Both the position numbers and the translations under genes were made by a program. The notes below the pieces were generated by a model. The model made no database searches. It saw nothing but the letters and a program-made list of their open reading frames with translations, and was not told the origin of the DNA. From contig NW_019775756.1 of the NCBI RefSeq assembly GCF_001039355.2, positions 49,694 through 113,693 on the forward strand: a stretch of 64,000 nucleotides of DNA, in the 5' to 3' direction. Numbering within the stretch: the first letter of the stretch is position 1; every line of letters begins with the position of its first letter. Of this stretch, positions 51,401-61,636 are shown one piece after another. This stretch comes from Lingula anatina. Its lineage: Eukaryota; Brachiopoda; Lingulata; Lingulida; Lingulidae.

Positions 51401-53949
51401 TCTGGCAAGTCTGGCAATATGGCGCAGGTGCTCCCTGTTGGCAGCTGTTTAAAAAACTTTCCCAATAACAGCAGTGTGGATAGTTCTCCTTCCTGCTCCG
51501 AGTACTCTAGTCCTCCTCCTAGCCCGTCTATAGAAGGAGAGGACAGGGAAAGAGGTGAGTGGGGTCAAAAATGGAGTCAACTAAATGATGAATTACAAAC
51601 AAATTGGGCTAGTAACTTTGAAATGCAACGGTTGTCATGGGATGTTAAAAATCTTCCTGCATAGTTTTCTAGTATGTTATTTTTGGACAGGAACTGTTTC
51701 TGATCTCTGTAGAGGTTAGTACATGAAGAATAATCGATCTGTTATAGTTATGTGTTGCACTTTTATCTACAGAACCTTATATAATTACTTTGATAATTCT
51801 AAAGGGATAATTAGAATTGCTGGTGTCCCGCTTTGGCACTTTGAATACTGGTATTGCTCTGTGGTAAACAGTTTTCAGTTACTCCACAAAAGAAAATTAA
51901 AAAGAAGATGCACCCCTTTTAAAGTTGTTATTTTGATCCTTTGCAGGCAAGGGAAAGGAGAGAGCAGCTCAGAAAAGGCCAGGGTTTGTGCCAATTTCCA
52001 AGAGTGGGTTAACAGAGTCACAGATTCCAGAAAATGGTCTGATGGAGTCTCACACACCTGGAAATGGAATGACTGAGTCTCAGATACCACTTGGTTCCAG
52101 TGCCATTCAACCACATCTACAAGAAACTGGTTTAATAGACCAACCAGGCCCAGGCACTGGATTGATATCTGACATACCTGGGCATCCTGTGATGGAGTCT
52201 AAAATACCATTTGGTGGAGGGGGAGGTGTTCTTGTGGAGTCTCCTATCCCTGCAGGTAGTGGGGGTTTGGTGGACCCACAACAGGTGCTTGTGAATGGAG
52301 GAATACGCCCCATGTATCAAATGGAATCTGGACCCCTCATGCACACCCGGGTGCCTATTATGTGCAACATGCGGCCAATCATGAAGCCGACGCCAGTGAT
52401 ACCTGGTAGGATCATATCACCACGGACACCCCTTTCTGCACCTGTCCCGGCACACTTGCCACCAGGAGCCCCCAGGGTGGAGTCTCCTGCCCCACCTCCT
52501 CCTGGCATCCATGACTACCCCACGGCAACGTCAGATGTCATCACCGTGGCAGCCAGCACCATGGCAACCATGAACACCAGAGTGACAACCATCAGTGCCA
52601 CCACAGTGAGCGTGCCCTCACTTCAGGGGGTGTTGCCGCGGACAGCGGTGTTCAACATCGGTGACAACCACGGCAGCAGGGACTCTGGTTCTCCTGTGTT
52701 GCATGCAACAGCAGCACACAATTACCAGCCTCCACCGCCACTGGTGTCTGCTGACAGCACCAGTATTGTACAGACTAGTCAACAGCAGCCAAAGATGGCT
52801 TCCATACCTCCCAGCAATGGGGAAGGAGGAGTAGGAGGGGGAAGTATTAGTAACAATAACCCTGGGATGGGATTATTACCTACTCATTCTTATCCACCAT
52901 CAATTGTGAAAACTGTAGCAGCAGCAGCAGCATCGTCGTCGTCGAATAAGTCTCCAGTTTTATTTCCGCCACAACAGTCCGTACGTAGCTCAGTTGCACC
53001 TTCTAACAGTTCAGGAGGAGGATGTACACAATGCGGCTGCCATGGCAACTGTGGCAGTAATAACAACAACAATCAACAGCAGCATCCAGCTCAGTATAAC
53101 TACTTTATGATCCCACCACTGAACAATGCAGTCGTGCACAGCCACCTTCCCCATGGGCCTGCTGCTGGGTTTATACCACAGACACCTAATGGTGTTGTCC
53201 CCCCTGGGATCCACCACTTTGGCCAACAACTGCCCAATGGAATGGCTGCCACCCCAGAGGGGTACCAGTATTACATGTCCATGCTACAAGCACAAGCCAT
53301 GCATGGCAACAATTCTTTCATTAACCACAGTAGTAGTGCTCCATCTCTCGGTGCCATGCAGCAACACCATCAACATCATCCACAACAACAACATCATCGT
53401 AGTAATAAGCAAAGTAGTAAGTCTGTGATGTGTTATAATTGTGGACATCAGGGACACAAGGCCCCAGAGTGTAAGGAGGTCACCATGGATTCTATCACAA
53501 GATCAGGTAGGCCAGGGGAAAAATACTGGAAGATTTCCACCTTTTATTTTGTGAAATAGTTTCATAAGTTTTTTTTTTTTTTTTTTTTTATATATATCAG
53601 ATTATCTGCTAAATTTTTTAATAAAAATAATCCCCTTATGAAATAAATTGTAAGGAAGGAGGGCGTAATATTGTGTCTTTTTATTAGATTTTTAAGAAAA
53701 AAAAACATAGTCCATGACATTTTTAATGGGAAAAGATTTTTCCCCATTTACATCTGCGTTCCAATTAACAGAAAGAAGTACTATGTCCTCATACTAGGCA
53801 ACTAATCAATAAAACTAGTGAAGCATTCCATACCCTAATCCTGAATGTTAAACTCATTCAAGTTCTACAAGTATCAAAAAAATATATTATTTATATTATT
53901 TATTTGATTTCTTTCAGGTCTTCAGCTGAACTATAAGCCATCAGAATGA
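34390..53949 (+). CDS. ZCCHC14: Zinc finger CCHC domain-containing protein 14 (14 exons, complete)
   Basis: Exons: 34390-34872, 45610-45730, 46769-46839, 47637-47708, 47935-48001, 48180-48255, 48463-48665, 49154-49249, 49653-49740, 50201-50486, 50898-50986, 51253-51554, 51947-53506, 53918-53949. All are GT-AG and in frame, giving 1,181 aa. The N-terminal 161 residues match the vertebrate ZCCHC14 N-terminus (VFAWF.KL..P.R…PLELRF.GSC.E.LA). A PX-like region spans about 215-310 (VTWSNGEVTAV..YQELYEFHTKLL). The SAM domain spans about 487-550 (LVTWLKSVRLHKYKDQL…GAISKLRKEL). A long Pro/Ser/His/Gln-rich disordered region holds a short Cys motif near 1011. The CCHC knuckle CYNCGHQGHKAPEC lies at about 1147. 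In vertebrates the SAM domain binds CNGGN hairpin loops and recruits TENT4 poly(A) polymerases, giving mixed tails that protect RNAs. ATG 34390 matches the family start. Confidence 0.93.
37204..37268 (+). repeat. Poly-C then (CA)n microsatellite
   Basis: A C homopolymer runs into CA dinucleotides interrupted by ACCC units. Confidence 0.95.
39052..39331. mobile_element. Palindromic MITE-like element, family A copy 1
   Basis: Two arms of about 110 bases are diverged inverted repeats: the left arm …TATGGCCGACCCACTT…GATGGTCTCACC pairs with the right arm …GAGACCATCAGGGGAT…TGGCCATATGTAGTC. No coding capacity. The same family occurs at 41993-42283. Confidence 0.65.
39367..39607. mobile_element. Palindromic MITE-like element, family C
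   Basis: Starts TTAGGCACTGTTCACATG and ends with its near-perfect complement, CATGTGAACGGTGCCTAA. Inner arms also pair (TCTAGTGATCATGGTC with the segment GACCGTGATCACTAGA). About 240 bases, non-coding, and it abuts family B on its right side. Confidence 0.75.
39612..39756 (+). mobile_element. MITE-like element, family B, internally deleted copy
   Basis: Shares the order CATTCCCA.AGATTTT.GATC, TGGGGAGTC, GCCTACTAAAAGCTGTAAGG, GGGTAATTAACT and CAATTTAG.GTGAACCCCC with the full-length copies, but lacks about 45 bases after the first arm. Confidence 0.7.
39868..40084 (-). mobile_element. MITE-like element, family B, inverted copy
   Basis: About 215 bases, reverse complement of the family B copy at 63318-63536. 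It carries GGGGGTTCATGCTAAATTG, TTAATTACCCCCTTACAGC and the terminal segment GATCTATGGGAATGC. The ends are imperfect inverted repeats rich in TAGATCGATC-type palindromes. Confidence 0.75.
40621..41877. mobile_element. Foldback-type element with inverted arms of about 260-294 bases
   Basis: Left arm 40621-40914 starts GTATGGAACGCCATCCACGC. Right arm 41618-41877 ends with its exact reverse complement. Arms stay nearly identical over their length. The left arm carries an extra copy of a ~37-base unit (CTAATAGCCAACTCATAAAA type), so the arms are themselves built of short tandem units. A direct repeat ACTT flanks both ends (40617-40620 and 41878-41881) and is a candidate target-site duplication. 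Both arms end inward at TGACGTCA. The 700-base core has no long open frame, so it would depend on an enzyme supplied elsewhere. Confidence 0.85.
41900..41953 (+). repeat. (GATA)n/(TATAGA)n microsatellite
   Basis: AGATATAGATAGATATAGAT-type repeat just outside the right arm of the foldback element. Confidence 0.9.
41993..42283. mobile_element. Palindromic MITE-like element, family A copy 2
   Basis: Arms of about 110 bases pair well: left GATCCAAGTACTTACTGATC and CTGATGGTCTCACCG; right GAGACCATCAGGAATCAGCG and GATCAGTAAATACTTGGATC. Better preserved than copy 1 at 39052. Confidence 0.8.
42444..42595. mobile_element. Short palindromic element, family E
   Basis: A segment starting GGGCTCCTTAGCTCGAAAGC is complementary, with mismatches, to one ending GCTTTCGAGTTACGGCGCCC. 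Arms are about 50 bases and the total is about 150. Non-coding. Confidence 0.6.
45676..46085 (+). repeat. Tandem repeats of the ZCCHC14 exon 2 end with its splice donor
   Basis: The last ~55 bases of exon 2 plus the first intron bases (…GCAGTAAAG.TGCATGGTGC, TGGGGAGTCC, GAACCAG|GTAGGTGCAG) are repeated four more times with a period of about 80-90 bases, starting near 45766, 45853, 45933 and 46020. Each copy keeps an AG upstream and a CAG|GTAGG donor. Copies have diverged by a few bases and small deletions. Confidence 0.88.
46096..46170 (+). repeat. (CT)n, (CA)n and (GACA)n compound microsatellite
   Basis: Compound simple repeat in ZCCHC14 intron 2. Confidence 0.95.
48005..48035 (+). repeat. 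(CT)n directly after the exon 5 donor of ZCCHC14
   Basis: CT repeat beginning a few bases inside the intron after the exon ending at 48001. The donor itself is GTTTCT, a weak match to the consensus. Confidence 0.9.
48313..48403 (+). repeat. (GT)n and (GA)n compound microsatellite
   Basis: GT dinucleotides followed by a long GA run in ZCCHC14 intron 6. Confidence 0.95.
50625..50715 (+). repeat. Dispersed repeat, TTCTGCCAAG..GGTT..TTTGTTTGTTAG family
   Basis: Same order of blocks as at 62295-62415: TTCTGCC.AAG, a GGTTTTGTG-like segment, TTTGTTTGTTTGTTAG, then a diverged tail. It lies in ZCCHC14 intron 10. Confidence 0.4.
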
Positions 53950-54057
53950 CAAGGGGCAGAGTAAAAGTAGACAATTTCAAGCAACAGAGGCTCACTTTTC
54001 TTCTTCACATCTGCACGTTGTATTTCTATATTTTCAATATAACACAGTTATATGTGG

Positions 54058-54390
54058 AATGGTATCACCAGGATTTATCCCCTATTTTAGGATATTATTG
54101 TACCAGTTATGACATTTAGCTGGAGTCACCAGGATTTCCCCTTTTTTAGGATAAAATTGTGCTAGTTGTGACATTAAGCTGGAGTTGGAGTGGTGTCACC
54201 AGCATTTATCCCTTATTCTGGTCTAATAATGTGTTCATGCTTACATCTAGCTGGAGCTGGAGTCAGGGTTTTTATTATACAAGGATAATAATGTGTTAGT
54301 TGTGATATTTAGCTGGAATGGAGTGGTGTAGCCAGGATATGTCCTCTGCTGTAGGATAATATTGTGTTAGCTGTGACATTTAGCCTTAGC
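54058..54390 (+). repeat. Degenerate tandem repeat, about five units of 61-71 bases
   Basis: Units begin near 54061, 54122, 54193, 54260 and 54324. Each reads roughly GGTGTCACCAGGATTTATCC, then CTATTTTAGGATAATATTGT, then GTTAGTTGTGACATTTAGCT and a GGAGT-type end. They lie just downstream of the ZCCHC14 stop codon, so probably in its 3' UTR. Confidence 0.8.
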
Positions 54391-55105
54391 TCAACAGAAG
54401 ATCCCATTGTGTTCTGTGTAACATTAAATATTATGGAAGTCACAGGGGGACAGTGAGGCATATCAAATAATTGTTGATTTATGAGTGTTCTGGTTTGTGG
54501 ACATGGAGACATTTTGCAAGATTCATTTTTCAGATCACAAGAACATGCTCTTTGATATTGAGATTTAGTTGAATCAGCGTCATGAAGCAAACAGTTCTGA
54601 AGACAACAGCTTTGATCAAAATTGATCACTTTATGGTTTATACCTGAACACAACAGGGTATCCACCAAACTTGCATTCTGAGGAAAGTCATGATCGTTTC
54701 ATTAACAAGTATCAACTTAATGGGTATTAAATAATAGTATAATAACTAGAAATGCAGTAGTAAAGTAAGGTTCGGATGAATTCTAGAATATTAGATTGCA
54801 GTATTTCAACACATGCTGAAAAGTGGAGCAAAAACATTTCCCCAGCAATGCATCGATTGCACTCAAATGTTCTGTATATGTGTAAGGGCCAATAGCACAC
54901 ATGTTAGGTATTGGATGGGTTGAAATCTTGTGAATATTATGCATTATTAAAGTCACAGCCTTTACTAGTAATAAGATCACACAATCTGCCATTCTTTAGT
55001 CATATCAAGTGTACAGTTTAAACACTAGTCAAAAAACATATTATTATTAAATTAAAATGTTCGATCTAAGTTGTATCTCGCCATATGATTTCTGACACAT
55101 CTTTA

Positions 55106-55106
<1 letters not shown>

Positions 55107-55168
<62 letters not shown>
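55107..55168 (+). repeat. (AT)n microsatellite
   Basis: Uninterrupted TA/AT dinucleotides of about 60 bases. Confidence 0.95.
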
Positions 55169-55169
<1 letters not shown>

Positions 55170-58100
55170 CTTTCATGTAGCATGTACAGCTGAGACCAGT
55201 GTAGAATCTGAAATTTTATAAATACATTTTGTACAGTATCCCATAGGCTTTACACAGATTGGAACCTGGTGGCATCGTACATTATCAAATGAATTTTGAG
55301 TGTGCTTTAGAACTCTTTGTTTCATATAGAATAGTGTAGGGTGCAGCATGAGATAAGTTTGAAACTGATGCAAAATCCGTATTATCATATAGTGGCAATA
55401 TAAGTGGAAATGTGTTAGAAACAGAGGTAAGTCAGGACTGATTAAAGGCTGTGTGCTGCACTGTCCAGTACAAGTCAAATATGTACCAACATATCTTGGG
55501 GGGACATCTTTTTGTGTAAGGTGCCATAATGGGAGAGGGGTAGGGATGGGGGTTGTGACCTCCTGGTTTGCCACTGTCAAGCCTGGTAAGGATTGTGCAT
55601 GTTGATTTTTTTAAATGTTAAAACTCAGCTCAAGAATAGAGTAGAACTTAGGCTATGCTTTATTCTTCAACATTTTAAAATGTAGCAGGAGCAGGTTTTA
55701 TGTGCCAATGAACGGAATTGACTGGTGTATTTATTGAGATTAAGTTATCTTTTGTATTAGATTGGATGATAATCAGACATGTAATGGCAAAATGTAAGTT
55801 GACGGTGAACTGTGTAGCAGACTGGGGAACTATTAGTATAATTTTTTAAAAATCTTTTCTTTTTTTGCAAGAAGTGTCTTGCATGTTGTCACTTTAGAAA
55901 CCAGATGATTATTTACTTATTATTTATTCTGGATAGAGCTTTGTTATGATGCTATTAAATTGGAAAATGTATACAACTGCCTCAATAATCCCTTGCCATT
56001 TGTGCATGCAAGTTTGTTTATCTTTTTTTCCGCAAAACCACTACTTATTTTTTTGCGATTATATCTGGCCTGGTAACTTATTGTGTAAAAGCTTAGTCAG
56101 TGATGAATGAAAATCCCTGTGATAGATAGCCAGGTAGGAAAGGCTCTGTACCGGACAACTGGAATCTTCTATTTGATAATTGCTTTCTGTGATAGTGTTA
56201 TCCTAAACTGGGGGATGTGTAACTACCCAGGCACTATACACTTTGCAGTAGAATTTTTAATTCTAAGTTGCCTTGAAAAACAGTACCTCATTAGTTTCTT
56301 AAGAAGCAACTAGCTTCAGAAACATACACAGCTGCTTGTTTATGCCCACCTGAAGTTTGCCACTTAAGTTTGCTGATTCCAGCAGGTCATTTTTGTGCTG
56401 TCACACCAAAGGCATAAAACGTGTCCCCTCCAGTTCATTGGCGGAACTACCGCATTGTGTAGGTTGTATTGTATTGTATGCTGTCTCACCTACTGCAACT
56501 ACACAGACCACAAATTCCTAAAATATGCAGACTTGTTTGATAAATGAAATAGAATATATGTAAGCTGAAGATTTTTTCCCTAAAAATGAGATTATATTGT
56601 ATTGCATTTGGTTGTTGTGAGGTCGGGGTTAAGATGGTGCTTTGTGACAAGAATTGCCATCTTTCGCATCTGTGATTTGCTGCCAATGAGTGCCCTTTGT
56701 TGCATCCTAGATGTTTATCACTGCATATTCAGAATATCAAAATTTTGTGCAGGATTTTTTTTTTTTTTTTTTTTTTTGTAAAGTTATGAGTTTCTGTCTT
56801 GGATATTCTTTTTAATGCATTTAATATGATGCAGAATACTATAATTTTAATAAAAACAGCTCTACGGTAATTACAGTAAGTTACAACTAAATATTTATCT
56901 ATATTTCATAGTATAAAGTTTGATTTTGTTTGATATTCCTTTAAATAACATTTGAGGTTTCGAATAGCAATTCGTAATAGAACACACTTATTTAGGAACT
57001 GATGAAAAAAATCTAGAAAAGCACAAAATATTTAAAGAGATGTCTTGTTCTTAATTTGTGACAGATTACCATAGTCTGAATTAGGTGCTTATGGGGACCC
57101 TTTTAAGGACTGCCCTGTTGTGAATCGGTCAAATACTTGTGCAAATGCCTTAAGTGTTTGTTTTGTTTATTTATTCATTCATTTAGTAGATATATTTATG
57201 ATTACGATGAATGGAATTTGCTTTTATAGTATTATTTTATTTTTGGACAAATTTCAGTTAAGTGTGTTGATGCTTACGGGTTTTTTCACAAGAAAATGAA
57301 CAGATTTGAATTTTTTTTAATCCATGACTGTTCAACAGAAGTCTGAAAAACTGGCTGCATCCACTGTTATGGGTTTTTTTAAATCAGTCATTTCAAATTT
57401 TTACTGCTGTTTTAGATATTTACTATGTGCAGCAGAAAGTAAAGCTTTAATATGCCATAGAGCATGGTCTGCAATTTGAATCCTGTAGTGTATCAGTTAC
57501 TGAAGTGGTTTTCAAATGAAGTAAATGATCTCAGTAAAAGTGGGAGATGATCTCAGCATGCTTGATTAGAAACCACATTTATTCTTGTAGAACTAGCAGT
57601 CCAGGGTTAGAAGATTACATGTAAAATGATTTCCTCATCATATCTGTTTTGATCGCTATGGTGCACATAAATATGTTGAGGTAGACCCATTTGCTATGTA
57701 AAATCAAAGGTTATTTTAGACTTTGGCAGAGAAGAGAAAAGTATTTTCAAAACTTATCATCAAAGATGAAAATGTTTTATTTGTTATGTTCTAACTTCTT
57801 ACTTGGGTCTGTTCTGCAGGTGACATTGAGAAGTTTTTAAGTTATTTGTAGTAAAAATATAGTTTGCTGTATAAGTCAATCAGATGCTTTGAATTATTAT
57901 GTACATTATTTTTGTTATTTATTGGTTTCTACAAGAAATATGAAGAGGTCGTATTGAAGATCTGTAACGAAAAACTTAAAATGTTTATGTTGTCATTTAC
58001 AGATAATTGTCTAGGTTATATGTTTGTATATTTTTATGACTTGCGTATATTATCAAATGTATATTTCTCCATGCCATAAAGAAAACTGAGAACTTTGTTG

Positions 58101-59245
58101 GCTGCTACAAAGTCTGTTTAAAATTAATTTAGGACACATTTATTTTGTAGAAGTCTGCACAAGGTATCGAATCCTACAATTCTGGGCCTTAAATCTCTTC
58201 TTTTTTTTGTCTAAATTTGTTATTTGCAGGGCTTTTTTAGCATTTTACGAGACAAGCACATTAACCCTCACATCAAACATGCCTCAATGATATTTTGTCA
58301 TGTCTTACACAATAACATTTCAGTCTGTTACACTGAACACAATTGCTCTTCTCTCAGCTTGTAGCTTTTCAGCTCGACTCCACTTTGGAATGGGGGGGGG
58401 GATATAGGGTCAGCACTTCATTTTATTTCCACATTTGCATAAAATTATGTGTAACTATATAGGGCAAGTGAAATGTGAGTTAGGCCAGGTTGCACTGTAG
58501 ATCCCACATATGACGTGTATCCTAGTAATACTAGATGGGTGTACAATTTTTATCCTGCAAGTATTGAAATAAGGAATTTTTCTTAATGTGCAGAAAGTTC
58601 ATTTGTTGCCATGTATGCTAAGTGATGGTGCATACTTACATGTAGGGTTGACACAATACCCAAAGATGTTGACATCAAAACTGAAGTTTCAAAATTAAAT
58701 AGCTTAAAGAAGGAAGGTTGGATAGGAGGGACATCAGTTTTATTTTCCTGACCATCTCCGTATGAGTGAAACATTTGGTACATTTTATGGCATCTGCCTG
58801 GTGCATATTAACTTTGAATGGAAAGTGATCTTTTTAGCCCACTCTGCATTGTGTGGTATGAACTCATTTATTTTAACCCAGCAGCAAATAACAGGGTATT
58901 TATATTATTTTTAAACAAAAACATTTGTACATAATGTTCAAGTTGTATGATAAAGAGTATATGTATGTATACATACTGTGTCAAATATTGTGCTACTTTT
59001 TTAAAATAAAGGGTAGTTTTAAACATTGAAAGGATTGAAAAATGTTGAACACTATGTGTATCGCATGTGGAAAATGTTTTATTTCACAAAGGATAGTTAA
59101 GATTTTTGCAAACGAAGAGTCTGAATGTTATCATCATATTAAGACTTATCAAGACTTGCTATATCAACTTCTTGTAGCCTTGTACATATCAATTCTCTTC
59201 CATAGCAACATACGAAGTGTTTATTTTGTTTTTTGTTGAGTTGAT

Positions 59246-59251
59246 AATAAA
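59246..59251 (+). terminator. Candidate polyadenylation signal of ZCCHC14
   Basis: AATAAA on the plus strand. A second lies at 59434. Both are close to the minus-strand hexamer of NOB1, consistent with convergent transcripts ending near each other. Confidence 0.35.
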
Positions 59252-59476
59252 CTTATGCTATATACATATGTACAGGTCAAGTCAAAGGGATTTTGCATAG
59301 GAATTTCAACTTTCATATAACCTTGTAACTAAGTGTAAAACAGAGTATATTTCTATGGAGTCAAGCAGCCATCGTACACAAAAAGTATTTTATGCAACCT
59401 ATAGTTCATGTATGAGTATGTAAAACAAAATGAAATAAAAATAATAAAAATGTCAAAGTTTAATGCATTTGTCTGT

Positions 59477-59482
59477 TTTATT
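59477..59482 (-). terminator. Candidate polyadenylation signal of NOB1
   Basis: AATAAA on the minus strand about 490 bases past the NOB1 stop codon. Motif only. Confidence 0.35.
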
Positions 59483-59968
59483 TTTATTTGTAAACCCTTA
59501 CAAAACATGACAGATTCCCCTACACTTTGTATGCTCCTATACAAACAGAACTGACTTGTGAGACCATTTGTATGTTAATAATAAATAAATGCAAGATAAG
59601 CACATTGCTTACTTCTCTGACAGCCAATATTTAGAAAATTTATAGTGGCAAGCATATAAATTACACATGAACATGGAATCCTTTGATTCAAATATCAATT
59701 GTGAAAGTTGGATGTTAAGTGACATAACCTGGTAAATTCAAGTTTTAACATAGTATGTCATTCTTACAGTGCTCACCTTGCTAACAAGTAAACAGTTAAA
59801 CAAATGTTAAACAAAATTTCTCCGCGTGTCATTTAAAATTATATTGCATGAAGTTACTCGCACTTCCTTCATATTGTAAAAAAAGAAGACAACCAGGTGC
59901 TGTATTTTAATTATTTTTCTTGTTAATTGTAACATTCTGTAAAGGGCTCAAACCCGAGTGTAACAACA

Positions 59969-61605
59969 CTATTTCCTTCTGCCTCGTTTCCTCTTCCCCT
60001 CATTGGGGTTTCTCCTATTACTCCAAGGGTCCCCTTTGTTGCCACGGAGACCGAGCTGAGCTGCCCTGCTGTGGATGTCATTCTGTGAGAAAGGGGAGGA
60101 GCTTGCTATGAAATCTGGGTCAAACACATTAAGTTTCCCCTTACTGGCTATCTTGCCCACTCTGTTGTGAGGGACAGGCTGGTCCGGACACAGGATGGGG
60201 TTCACAGCATGCTTACCACCCTTTGGAGTGGGAAGGGAGTACTGGAATAATAAATATAACAACAGAGTCCAATCAGTCTTAGTACAATTTGAGAAAGAAA
60301 TATATACTACATAACTACTAGTACAATACCAAAGTATCCATACTTTTGGATCAATCCTAAGACTTTCATCTCTAGTCACTCTAGAATAAAGTTCTGTGAA
60401 AACAGAGAACCCAGTGAACTTATTATTTTGTACATACTGTCTTTCACTTAACAAAAAAGAAGACAAGCAACATGACACTGGTTTCATAGGAGTAATAGAA
60501 AAATATATAGATAAGAGAGTGCTAAGTAGGTTACCTTCAACCCCCGTGCTGTAACAGGTTTCCTCCTTGAGAGGTGGTAATGCACTGAGCCGTCATCACC
60601 CACCGTCATGGCTATCTTCTGGAGGGTCTGGTTGCCACAGTTGGGACAAAACGCCTTCATCATGTTGGTGGTGATTCTGCAATTGAAGTGGACTTACTAT
60701 TACATTGTAGAAAAAGTAATCAAAACAACAACCCTTATAATGATATTGATTGTTTTTTCCAATTTGTGTACGCCTCAGTGCACTTTACCTGAAGTTCATA
60801 TTGGCTGCCTTACTGAAACTTAAATGGAAATAAATTCTGCACATAAAAACTTTTGAAGACGTGTCTTTACAAGCAATTTAAATGTAATCATATCATCAAT
60901 CTGTGTAGAGGCAGACTGTTCCAAACTTTTAGGAATATTTCATTTCAGCAAAAAATGTTCATCATCAAAATAAGGTAATTTGGAAATTTACCATTCCAAT
61001 TTCGTTTCAATCTCCCCTTTAAATCAATTGTAATACAGTCAAATTAAACGTGTGTTCTTCTAAATCTTCTAAAGATGTAGATTGTATAAAAACATCAGTA
61101 AATTGCTTTAAAAGTCTAAGAGTTTTAAACTTACTTGAAGCAAGCAAAGCACCTTAGTACATAACTCTTAGCTTGTTTAATAAGCATTCCATCCACGGAG
61201 ACCACATTCAGTCCCATCTGAATTAGTACATTCTGAAACAAAGAAAAGACCAGAAATAAAGAAATGACATTTTGTAATGGAAAACACAAAATTCAAACAT
61301 ACAAAATAAGAAAAACTTACAAGAATTTATTTGAACACTTTAAGATGTTTTTAAGAAGATCCAAGAAATACATATGCCCTATTGTAGCTATAGGCAATCT
61401 CTAATGACAACCTGAACATTCACTACAAGTTGTTCACAATTAAGCACAGGGTAATTTTATACTTTTAGAGAGAACAAAAATTCTGTCAGTTTCACCTGCA
61501 TTGCAAAATCTGTGGTAATACATCCAACTTCAACATCTGCTCTCTGTGTATTGTGATCCCCCATCTGCTGGCGAATTTGATGAATATTAGAAGGTGTTAT
61601 CCAAC

Positions 61606-61636
<31 letters not shown>

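Larger units (their letters stand above)
53950..59300 (+). other. Probable 3' UTR of ZCCHC14 and 3' flank
   Basis: No coding frame of note after the stop. It contains the tandem repeat at 54058-54390, an (AT)n run at 55107-55168 and T runs (56757-56777). Candidate AATAAA hexamers occur at 59246 and 59434. A 5-kb 3' UTR is plausible for this gene but not proven, and an earlier end is possible. Confidence 0.45.

Noticed and set aside
54058-54390. CTGGA and CAGGA pentamers as CNGGN loops for the ZCCHC14 SAM domain (autoregulation)
   Set aside because: The pentamers recur in the units, but I could not see complementary flanks that would form the needed stems.
54309-54668. 119-codon minus-strand open frame
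   Set aside because: Partly runs through the tandem repeat in the probable 3' UTR; composition looks random.
55173-55580. 135-codon minus-strand open frame in the ZCCHC14 3' region
   Set aside because: No recognisable family, no splice or start context, and it lies antisense in a probable UTR.
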